Shown here one piece after another: positions 1 to 5,420 of a DNA stretch of 5,420 nucleotides. Position 1 is the first letter of the stretch; each line of letters begins with the position of its first letter. The notes below the pieces were generated by a model, which saw only the letters and a program-made list of their open reading frames with translations, made no database searches and was not told where the DNA came from. This DNA comes from Planctomycetota bacterium (GTDB lineage: Bacteria; Planctomycetota; Planctomycetia; Pirellulales; UBA7805). The position numbers and the translations under genes are program-made. The stretch is taken from positions 1-5,420 of the forward strand of contig JAUWIQ010000171.1 of assembly GCA_030605285.1 (NCBI GenBank). Reading direction: 5' to 3'.

Positions 1-159
1 CCTCTTCCAGGGATCAAGGCAAGGTGATGGCGGCGTGCGGGGTATGCGGCAGCGACTTGACCAGGCCGTGGCAAAACCACGATCGCGCGCAGGCGCGGCC
101 GGTTTCGCGACCGAGAAGACCTCGGCTGAATTTGCTTGGCATCCTGGGTTGGCCCACGC
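1..159. other. Left-edge region downstream of the DUF2339 gene, no supported gene
   Basis: After the DUF2339 TAA stop (162-160) the minus strand shows two short inverted repeats: 125-121 with 115-111 (CCGAG/CTCGG, five-base loop) and 81-77 with 71-67 (CGTGG/CCACG, five-base loop). Neither is followed by a T-run, so neither is a clear intrinsic terminator. The only minus-strand reading frame with an ATG (142 to 14, 42 aa, Arg/His-rich) resembles no protein I know. Confidence 0.5.
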
Positions 160-2544
160 TTAGGGGGCCTGCTCTTCTGCCTCGAGTACGCGGGCCGCAA
201 TTTTCTGATAGAGAAACGAAACGCCCAGCAGCGAGATGCCCAGGGCAAAGGTGGCCAGGATGCGGGCAAGTTGGTCGAGTTGGCTCAAGTCGACCAGAAA
301 TACCTTCAGCAGGATGGGCACAAAGGCCAGCAACCCCAGAATCCGGTAAAAACGGCTGCGGAGCAGAAATCCGAAGACCACGAGCGCCACCGCAAAGAGT
401 GTGGAGACAATCGAATACGTCGCCTGTTGGGCCATCGACATGTTTTCAAAGGGTGGCTGCGGTCGTTGCGCTGCGAGGCCAAACCAAGTGTCAATCTCCA
501 TGCAGATTGCCACAAACAAGATCAGGCAGCCGAAAAATCCGGCGATGTATTGCAGAGCATTTTCGGACTCGCCAGCCCCGTTGCCTGCGCTCTCCGCTCC
601 GCTCCGCTGCAGGCCAAAACGTCGATATCCCCAACTGATGATCATGCAGGTGACCGCAACCAGGAAAAGCGAACCCAATCGCGTATTGAAAATCAGCTGA
701 AAAGGTGGCGGATAGACATCTCCGCAAACCATCATGGATATCAAAACCAACGGACTGACAAGGATCGCCGCGTACCAGCGAACGGGCCTGCTCCGCAACA
801 CGAGGCCGCTCATCCAGAGGGTCAGCAGATCCAGGGTCCAGAGGGTCAGCACCAGCCGCCCCGACCACTGGCAACCGATCGCGGAGAGCAAGAGGACGTT
901 GCCCAAGGCGAGGGCAAACCCTGCCACGGACAATTCGAGTGGGGAGGGTTGTCGGTCGCCCGATCGGCCCGCCAGCTCCCCCGAACTGCGGCGCGGAAGC
1001 CACCAGGCCAGCGAGCCGCTGCAGAGCATGATGCTGCTGGAAAGAAAAAAGAGCAGCGCGGCTCGATCGATGTGGGTTCCCGGCAAATTGGAACCTCCCG
1101 AAAAATCGAAGAAGAAGAGCCGCAAACTGGCGAGCACGAACAGAATCGTCACCGTGATTAACATCTGACGGTCGGCATAAAAAAGACCGATTGCCATGCA
1201 GGCCAGTCCCTCGAGCGACCAAGCCATTGCCAGATACGAGAGGTCGTGCAATTGCAGCAGGGGAACCAGCATAAAAAACAGCATCGCGAGCGCCAGATGC
1301 GTACGGGGCATCCGGTCGTCGTCGGTCACTCGCAGTCTCGTGATCAGAAACAGGGCGATGTGAATCAGCCCGAGGCCACCCGCGACCAGTCCAAGTTGCT
1401 GGGAAGCAGAGCCCTCGAACAGGTACCAGGTAAGGGCCATGTATCCCGTACTGGTGCCGGCGAGCGTGAGCAGATCGATCGCGCCAGTCGTTTGTCGTCC
1501 GCGGAGCGGGGGGAGTGTGACGCCGACCCAAAAGATGAGTCCGTGGAGGACCGCTAGCCACTCCAGCGGCCAGACGGCGATCTCCGCGGCATGACTGATC
1601 CAGGCAACAAATATCATGGCCGTGGCAAGCAATGCTAAGAGCTTGAGAAAATTCCACTGCCGGAGGATGGCAGACGCGATCAGCCCCACATTGAGAAAGG
1701 CCAGATAGAGAAATAGAACGACATAATCCCCATCGCCGCGGGAAGTAAGGATCGGATTCAGATAGCCCCCCAGGGCACCCACCAGGATGATCGCCACGCT
1801 CCGCCGCCGGACCGCGAAAAAAATCGCCACGAGCGTGATCAGGGAACATTCGACCGCCGTAACGACGTATTTACTTTCACCAAACATCTCCCCATAAAAG
1901 TTGAAGGTCCGCAGTGCCGCCAAGGCGGTGCCGTACCAGGCAAAGATCCCCAGACCGACCACCGCTTGCGCGAGGACTTCCACCCGCCGTCGATAGAGCC
2001 AGAGGCCAATGCCGAGCACCGAGAAACAGGCCAGGTGCATGGCCAGCACCTTAAACCAAGTCGGAACGGAAAAATAGTTCCAGGACCAGGGAATAAAAAA
2101 GGCGATCGCCACCAACATCGTGAGTGCCCCCGCCCAGGTAAACCAGCGACCGCCCACAATCTTTTCCAGGGACGCGAGATTCTTCTGAAAGGCGTTCAAA
2201 CCTGGAACCGGTGCGAGACTAGGCGGGGTCTTCGCGGCCCGAATCGGGTCGCCAGCTCTCGCTGCGGAGGGCGGTTCCATTTCCGCTCCCACGAGCGCCG
2301 AACTGGGAGGCTGCGCGGCGGGTTTACTTTCGACCGCTGTCGCTTGCACGACGTGGACCGCTACGGGTGGATCATCGACTGCAGCGCGGGGCGGGATTGT
2401 TGCCGAAGCTTCCGGGGGCATTTTCTCCGCAGGCGGTCCGGGAAGCTGTTCGACCTTTTTCTCCAGGGTTTCCAAGCGCCCGGACAATTGCTTGAGGATT
2501 GCCTGCAACTGTTCGATCTTGTCTGCGTCGGATTCGCTACTCAT
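160..2544 (-). CDS. DUF2339-family polytopic membrane protein, function unknown
   Basis: Large inner-membrane protein of 794 aa, counted from the ATG at 2544. Residues 10-34 read as a short coiled coil (heptad-like Leu/Ile/Val in EQLQAILKQLSGRLETLEKK). A Pro/Ala-rich, low-complexity linker follows to about 116. The membrane domain starts at about 127 with EKIVGGRWFTWAGAL, and I count about 22 hydrophobic segments from 134 to 781. Family-like signatures are the GALGGYLNPIL segment (256-266) followed by a Leu/Phe-rich helix with LAFLNVG, the WSLEGLACMAIGLFYADR segment (442-459), and the C-terminal LLKVFLVDLSQLDQLARI (745-762) before a last helix. This architecture (coiled coil, linker, multi-helix domain) is typical of DUF2339 (COG5373). 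No catalytic motif is apparent; a role in transport or envelope assembly cannot be chosen from sequence. An in-frame TTG at 2616 would add 24 residues and has GGAGG 12 bases upstream, whereas the ATG has no Shine-Dalgarno. I prefer the ATG because coiled-coil sequence starts soon after it and the extra residues look like non-coding translation. Family call is firm; start is moderate. Confidence 0.88.
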   Translation of the reverse strand: MSSESDADKIEQLQAILKQLSGRLETLEKKVEQLPGPPAEKMPPEASATIPPRAAVDDPPVAVHVVQATAVESKPAAQPPSSALVGAEMEPPSAARAGDPIRAAKTPPSLAPVPGLNAFQKNLASLEKIVGGRWFTWAGALTMLVAIAFFIPWSWNYFSVPTWFKVLAMHLACFSVLGIGLWLYRRRVEVLAQAVVGLGIFAWYGTALAALRTFNFYGEMFGESKYVVTAVECSLITLVAIFFAVRRRSVAIILVGALGGYLNPILTSRGDGDYVVLFLYLAFLNVGLIASAILRQWNFLKLLALLATAMIFVAWISHAAEIAVWPLEWLAVLHGLIFWVGVTLPPLRGRQTTGAIDLLTLAGTSTGYMALTWYLFEGSASQQLGLVAGGLGLIHIALFLITRLRVTDDDRMPRTHLALAMLFFMLVPLLQLHDLSYLAMAWSLEGLACMAIGLFYADRQMLITVTILFVLASLRLFFFDFSGGSNLPGTHIDRAALLFFLSSSIMLCSGSLAWWLPRRSSGELAGRSGDRQPSPLELSVAGFALALGNVLLLSAIGCQWSGRLVLTLWTLDLLTLWMSGLVLRSRPVRWYAAILVSPLVLISMMVCGDVYPPPFQLIFNTRLGSLFLVAVTCMIISWGYRRFGLQRSGAESAGNGAGESENALQYIAGFFGCLILFVAICMEIDTWFGLAAQRPQPPFENMSMAQQATYSIVSTLFAVALVVFGFLLRSRFYRILGLLAFVPILLKVFLVDLSQLDQLARILATFALGISLLGVSFLYQKIAARVLEAEEQAP
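813..860 (-). repeat. 24-base in-frame tandem repeat in the DUF2339 gene
   Basis: The 15 bases at 813-827 recur exactly at 837-851, a 24-base (eight-codon) period; the rest of the unit has diverged. In protein this gives LTLWTLDL followed by LTLWMSGL (residues 566-581) inside one membrane helix. It looks like an old tandem duplication that kept the frame and hydrophobicity. Confidence 0.75.
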
Positions 2545-2557
2545 GATCGGGTTGCTC

Positions 2558-2607
2558 AAAAAATCGCGGGAGCGAGGCGGCCCTGCTATTAGAGCATCGC
2601 CCCCCGC
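2558..2607 (-). terminator. Terminator-like hairpin plus T6 before the DUF2339 gene
   Basis: On the minus-strand transcript, bases 2607-2597 pair with 2575-2566: five G/C pairs, a G·U pair, one bulged G (2601), then four more pairs. A small inner stem (TGCT 2596-2593 with AGCA 2587-2584) sits in the loop. Two bases after the stem come six T (2563-2558). This is the layout of a Rho-independent terminator and lies about 90 bases after the diesterase stop. Its T-run ends only 13 bases before the ATG at 2544, so it could equally be an attenuator in the leader of the DUF2339 gene. Stem and T-run are read directly; termination activity is inferred. Confidence 0.5.
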
Positions 2608-2628
2608 CAGGAACAATCAGGAACGTCG

Positions 2629-2633
2629 CCTCC
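2629..2633 (-). promoter_or_regulatory. Possible Shine-Dalgarno (GGAGG) for an alternative TTG start at 2616
   Basis: The minus strand reads GGAGG at 2633-2629, twelve bases before an in-frame TTG (2616-2614) that directly follows a TGA stop. It is the only strong ribosome-binding-like sequence near the DUF2339 gene. If used, the protein gains 24 residues and the hairpin at 2558-2607 becomes coding. The spacing is at the long end of the useful range and TTG is a weak start, so it may be a chance match in GC-rich DNA. Confidence 0.25.
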
Positions 2634-2694
2634 GCGCAGCAATCGGGGAGAGCAAGAGTTGCCAGGGGAATTTCCTTGCGTTATACGGAGTGCC

Positions 2695-3714
2695 TCAGGG
2701 TTTTTTCGCCCCCAGCGCCTGGACCGCCGTGTCGGGAAAATCGGTGAACAAACCGTCCACGCCGAGCCGGGCAAAGCGGCGGACTTCCGCTGCCGGGTCC
2801 CCTGCATAATCTTCAGCGAGTGCGAACGGTTCGTTGCGAAACGTGTAGACAAAAACCTGCAGGCCCGCAGCGCGGGCCCGCGGAATCAGCTCGCTCGGTT
2901 TTTCCAGCCGATTGAGCGCGGAACGGGGCAGGATACTCTCTTTGTGCGCACCGATCGCGGTCGCATAGCGGGCAATCTCGCGAAGCTGTCTCGCCGAGAA
3001 CGGCGCCGCATCCTCCCGGCCCTGCTTGGGCAGCAACTGCAGCAGCCGCAGGGAGGTGTTTTGGGAAAGCAGCTGCAGACTCTCCGGCTCGAAAGACTGG
3101 ATCATACACGGGTCCCCAGCCTGGCGATAACCGTAGCGGCCCAGCAGCGCGAGCAGGGGCTCTTCGAGCGGCAGGCCGAGCGCACGATGGTGGCGCGGAT
3201 GTTTTAACTCCGGGAGGATTCCGAGCGGTCGCGACCGCTCGCGGTTTCGGCGGGCTACCAATTGCAATAGTTCTTCCAGGGTAGGAATCGCAAACTGGCC
3301 ATCGTACTTGTGGCTGCGTAACGGACTCCGCTGCCGCGCACGGAGCGTCTTGATCTCCTTGAGCGTAAAATCCTGGACAAAAAAACCGGCCTGCTGTCGG
3401 CCGTCGAGGGTGATCGTTTTCCGTCGCCGGGGAAACTTTGCTGCCACGTCCGTGGTGGACCCGATTTCACAATCGTGCCGACAGATGAGTACCCCATCCC
3501 GGGTCGCGACCACGTCCGGCTCCACGTAATCGGCACCCTGATCGATGGCGAGCTCGTACGACGCGAGGGTGTGCTCCGGACGATACCCCGAGGCGCCGCG
3601 GTGACCGATGATCAACGGCTGCCCGGCAAGGGTCGCCGGCGGCTCGGCAAAAAGCAGCACCGCACCGGCAAGCGCGGAGAGGTGAACCATCCAGTGCGTG
3701 GCCGTACCATTCAT
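2695..3714 (-). CDS. Exported glycerophosphodiester phosphodiesterase, GlpQ type
   Basis: Metal-dependent TIM-barrel enzyme expected to hydrolyse glycerophosphodiesters (deacylated phospholipids) to sn-glycerol 3-phosphate plus an alcohol. It is 339 aa, close to E. coli GlpQ (358 aa). Residues 11-23 form a hydrophobic signal core, with possible cleavage near residue 30; the n-region has no Lys or Arg, which is unusual. Motifs: GHRGASGYRPEHT (35-49; catalytic H38, R39, E47), EPD (65-67, metal ligands), RHD (79-81; second catalytic His H80), TDVA (88-91), DFTLKEIK (115-122), PELKHP (168-173; metal ligand E169), QSFEPESL (206-213) and a C-terminal GLFTDFPD (321-328). The opening motif and TDVA are GlpQ-like. 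The usual late-barrel Trp-Thr is Tyr-Thr here (290-291), and Cys78 and Cys82 flank H80. Its ATG overlaps the phosphatase TGA by four bases (ATGA), implying one transcript and translational coupling. An in-frame ATG at 3690 is a less likely start. It probably supplies glycerol 3-phosphate to the upstream phosphatase. Confidence 0.95.
   Translation of the reverse strand: MNGTATHWMVHLSALAGAVLLFAEPPATLAGQPLIIGHRGASGYRPEHTLASYELAIDQGADYVEPDVVATRDGVLICRHDCEIGSTTDVAAKFPRRRKTITLDGRQQAGFFVQDFTLKEIKTLRARQRSPLRSHKYDGQFAIPTLEELLQLVARRNRERSRPLGILPELKHPRHHRALGLPLEEPLLALLGRYGYRQAGDPCMIQSFEPESLQLLSQNTSLRLLQLLPKQGREDAAPFSARQLREIARYATAIGAHKESILPRSALNRLEKPSELIPRARAAGLQVFVYTFRNEPFALAEDYAGDPAAEVRRFARLGVDGLFTDFPDTAVQALGAKKP
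3222..3241. repeat. 20-base perfect palindrome inside the diesterase gene
   Basis: Half-site CGAGCGGTCG (3222-3231) is followed without spacer by its exact reverse complement (3232-3241). It is centred on TCGCGA and codes for Glu-Arg-Ser-Arg-Pro-Leu around residues 159-164 of the diesterase. Perfect symmetry over ten base pairs is rare by chance in 5.4 kb (roughly 0.01 expected at this composition). It could be a protein-binding site, a dispersed genomic motif or coincidence of Arg-rich codons. Confidence 0.8.
3711..3714 (-). other. ATGA stop/start overlap between the phosphatase and diesterase genes
   Basis: The minus strand reads ATGA at 3714-3711: ATG opens the diesterase and TGA closes the phosphatase. 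No Shine-Dalgarno is visible just upstream (the preceding bases read CTGCTTGCCCC), so the diesterase probably depends on ribosomes finishing the phosphatase. This supports one bicistronic mRNA. Confidence 0.85.
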
Positions 3715-5375
3715 GGGGCAAGCAGGGCGCGCTGCATCCGTTGGCCCACCCCGGTGGCGTGCATCATGCCCGCAAAGGGACGCGTGGCCGATTCGGGGCC
3801 GCCGGCGATTACGACCACCGGGGTGCTGGTGTGGGTGCCGGTCCCCCAGACGGTGTTCTGATCGGCGGCTACCGCGCGGGCCAGCAGATTCATGCGGAGA
3901 TTGTCACCAAAAACATAGAAGTCGGTAAAATCGCCTACCTGCGGCGAGGTCTTGTTGCCCAGGTAGCGATGGTCTTTCACATAGAGGGGGTTGGCCCCCC
4001 GTTTGAGGATCTCCGCCGCCTGCTGCTCGGTAATCGGAAACGGCAAGTTCGCGGCCACGATCTTTGCCAGCTTCGCCGGTGTCTGCTCCGCTTTGGGCAG
4101 GGCATCGAACTGACGGAACACCGAATAATAACTCACCTTCTGTCCGTAGAGGCGATCCAGAATTTCCGGCCGCCCAAAATTGAAGTCGGGCGCATGCTGC
4201 AGTTCCGCAAACGCGCTGCCGGAAAGATTTTTGGGTCGCGGCAGCGCACTGCCCGAGTAGCTGAACCCGAAGGAACCGGTCTCATGGTCCGCGGTGACCA
4301 CCAGCAGGGTGTCGTCGCGGTCCGCCATCCACTTCAAGATCACCGCGAGCGATTCATCGAAACGCAGCATCTCCTGGAGCAAGGCCCCCGCATCATTATT
4401 GTGGCAGGCCCAATCGATCTGCCCCGCCTCGACCATCAAAAAAAATCCAGCGTGGTCCTGCTCCAGAAGCTCCAGGGCCTTGGCCGTCATCTCGGCCAGG
4501 GTGGGCTCCCGGGTTTTTTCTCCGGCGGCCCTTTGTGCGAGTGCATCGGCGAGCGACTCGTTGCCGAAAATCCCCAGCCACTTGCCCGACTTTGCCCGCT
4601 GCATCTGGGCATCGGTGAACGCCAACTGGTACCCTTTGAGTCGCGCTTCGAGCAGCAGGTTGCGGTTGTCCTTCCGCCGCGAAGAAAAATCAAAAGCCCC
4701 TCCGATAAACTGCCGGATCTCCGCCGCCGCCGCGGTGTCTGCCGCGTCCGCCTGTTGCGGAATCCAGTATCGCAGCCCGGCGCCGAGCAACACATCGACA
4801 TCGCCGGCGAGCATGTCCGCCGCAATTTCATTCTCTTCCGAGCGGTGCGCCCGATGGGCCACAAAGGCGGCGGGGGTTCCGTGGGTCAGCCGGGTATCGG
4901 TCACCAGGCCGACCGCCTTGCCCGCCGCGCGGGCCTTCTCCAGAATCGTTTCCACCGGATTGCCACCGCGATCGAGTCCCACCATTTCGGAACCAGCTGC
5001 GACCCCCGTGGCAAGATGGGTGGCGGCGGCGGCCGAATCGGTAACCAGCGCTCCGGGCGGCGCGGTCCGCACGAGCCCCATCACACCGGACCGCATGGCC
5101 TGCTCGACTGCGGTTTCCCGCTCCTTGTAGCGGGAGTGCTTCGCCTGATGCGCATACGAGGTGAGCAGCCCGATCTGCTGCGGGCCCATCCCATCGCCGA
5201 TCAACAGAATCAGATTTTTGACCGGCTCCGCAGCGGCGGCTGGCGGCTGGGGCGGTTTTTTTTCTGCCGCGGGCGGCATCCCCCCGGCCCGCAACGTGAT
5301 CGCCAACGTGCAAACCATCCCGAGCAGCACCGCTCGCCGGCCGGGCCAGATTGTGTTGTTTTTTTGTCGGTCCAT
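3711..5375 (-). CDS. Exported alkaline phosphatase (PhoA superfamily, His/Trp active-site type)
   Basis: Zinc/magnesium phosphomonoesterase predicted to act outside the cytoplasm, releasing phosphate from organic monoesters. Numbering is from the ATG at 5375 (554 aa). Residues 1-32 form an export signal with an Arg-Arg pair (13-14) and hydrophobic core 15-28; a Pro/Ala-rich linker follows to about 52. Family motifs are complete: LLIGDGMG (metal ligand D61), TDSAAAATH (nucleophile S114), THGTPAAFVAHR (H165, T167, phosphate-binding R178), MVEAGQIDWACH (E316, D321, W322, H325), TADHETG (D363, H364) and GTGTHTSTP (H515). His and Trp replace Asp153 and Lys328 of E. coli PhoA, as in marine/cold-active enzymes. 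About 150 residues separate H364 from H515, against about 40 in E. coli, suggesting a large surface insertion. The only mature cysteine is C324, so the PhoA disulfides are absent. The start is uncertain: a GTG at 5399 is also in frame and the frame stays open to the window edge; neither start has a well-placed Shine-Dalgarno. The stop overlaps the next gene's ATG. The family call is very secure. Confidence 0.95.
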   Translation of the reverse strand: MDRQKNNTIWPGRRAVLLGMVCTLAITLRAGGMPPAAEKKPPQPPAAAAEPVKNLILLIGDGMGPQQIGLLTSYAHQAKHSRYKERETAVEQAMRSGVMGLVRTAPPGALVTDSAAAATHLATGVAAGSEMVGLDRGGNPVETILEKARAAGKAVGLVTDTRLTHGTPAAFVAHRAHRSEENEIAADMLAGDVDVLLGAGLRYWIPQQADAADTAAAAEIRQFIGGAFDFSSRRKDNRNLLLEARLKGYQLAFTDAQMQRAKSGKWLGIFGNESLADALAQRAAGEKTREPTLAEMTAKALELLEQDHAGFFLMVEAGQIDWACHNNDAGALLQEMLRFDESLAVILKWMADRDDTLLVVTADHETGSFGFSYSGSALPRPKNLSGSAFAELQHAPDFNFGRPEILDRLYGQKVSYYSVFRQFDALPKAEQTPAKLAKIVAANLPFPITEQQAAEILKRGANPLYVKDHRYLGNKTSPQVGDFTDFYVFGDNLRMNLLARAVAADQNTVWGTGTHTSTPVVVIAGGPESATRPFAGMMHATGVGQRMQRALLAP

Positions 5376-5420
5376 TTTTTCAAGCGATGAACTAGGCACC
5401 GCGTTCGGATTCGTCGCTCC

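Larger units (their letters stand above)
2545..2694 (-). other. Intergenic region between the diesterase and DUF2339 genes
   Basis: These 150 bases separate the diesterase stop from the preferred DUF2339 ATG. Apart from the terminator-like hairpin and the GGAGG/TTG pair, I find no small gene. There is no convincing sigma-70 promoter; the best pair (TTGTTC 2616-2611 and TAATAG 2590-2585 on the minus strand) has poor spacing and overlaps the hairpin. Confidence 0.6.

Noticed and set aside
14..142. 42-aa minus-strand frame after the DUF2339 gene
   Set aside because: No Shine-Dalgarno, no recognisable motif, Arg/His-rich composition typical of non-coding GC-rich DNA.
136..1161. 341-codon plus-strand open frame opposite the DUF2339 gene
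   Set aside because: Gln/Lys/Arg-rich, low-complexity translation that mirrors hydrophobic membrane-protein codons on the other strand; no motifs and no ribosome-binding site.
491..1849. 452-codon minus-strand frame inside the DUF2339 gene
   Set aside because: It is a frame-shifted reading of the same DNA with Arg/Pro/Gly-rich content; the true frame shows continuous membrane helices and family signatures throughout.
2585..2616. Possible promoter TTGTTC / TAATAG for the DUF2339 gene
   Set aside because: Spacing is 19 bases, the -35 match is weak and both elements overlap the terminator-like hairpin; not enough to call.
2862..2882. GC-rich hairpin and 12-base palindrome (GGCCCGC/GCGGGCC) inside the diesterase gene
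   Set aside because: Short, with no T-run, and explained by Ala/Arg/Gly codons in GC-rich coding sequence.
5291..5320. Possible lipoprotein cysteine (C22) in the phosphatase signal
   Set aside because: The residues before it (Gly-Met-Val) do not fit a lipobox, which needs a small residue such as Gly, Ala or Ser just before Cys.
3741..5390. 549-codon open frame on the plus strand, opposite the phosphatase gene
   Set aside because: The translation is Arg/Gly/His-rich with no family motifs, and it lies antisense to a gene with every catalytic motif intact. Long antisense frames are expected in GC-rich DNA.

Overview
The window is about 60% G+C by eye and carries three genes, all on the minus strand and densely packed. 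It looks like chromosomal DNA of a Gram-negative-type bacterium. Two exported phosphorus-scavenging enzymes, few Shine-Dalgarno sequences, GC-rich codons and a very large Ala/Pro-linked DUF2339 membrane protein would fit a planctomycete. That placement is an inference from general character, not from any marker gene. I see no tRNA, rRNA, CRISPR array, insertion sequence or phage gene.

Layout in the direction of transcription (right to left): (1) a PhoA-superfamily alkaline phosphatase, from about 5375 (possibly 5399 or further upstream) to 3711; (2) a GlpQ-type glycerophosphodiester phosphodiesterase, 3714 to 2695, overlapping the phosphatase stop by an ATGA motif; (3) a roughly 150-base gap containing a strong hairpin followed by six T, which resembles an intrinsic terminator or attenuator; (4) a DUF2339-family membrane protein with about 22 membrane segments, 2544 to 160; (5) about 159 bases with no convincing gene up to the left edge.

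The first two genes make biochemical sense together. Both products have N-terminal export signals. The diesterase would release sn-glycerol 3-phosphate from phospholipid head-group diesters, and the phosphatase would free phosphate from it outside the cytoplasm. The third gene lies behind the terminator-like hairpin and may be a separate or conditionally read unit; its function is unknown. No exotic system is evident. The items most worth a second look are the hairpin and start-codon ambiguity before the DUF2339 gene, the active-site variant and large insertion in the phosphatase, a 20-base perfect palindrome inside the diesterase gene, and a 24-base in-frame repeat in the membrane-protein gene.
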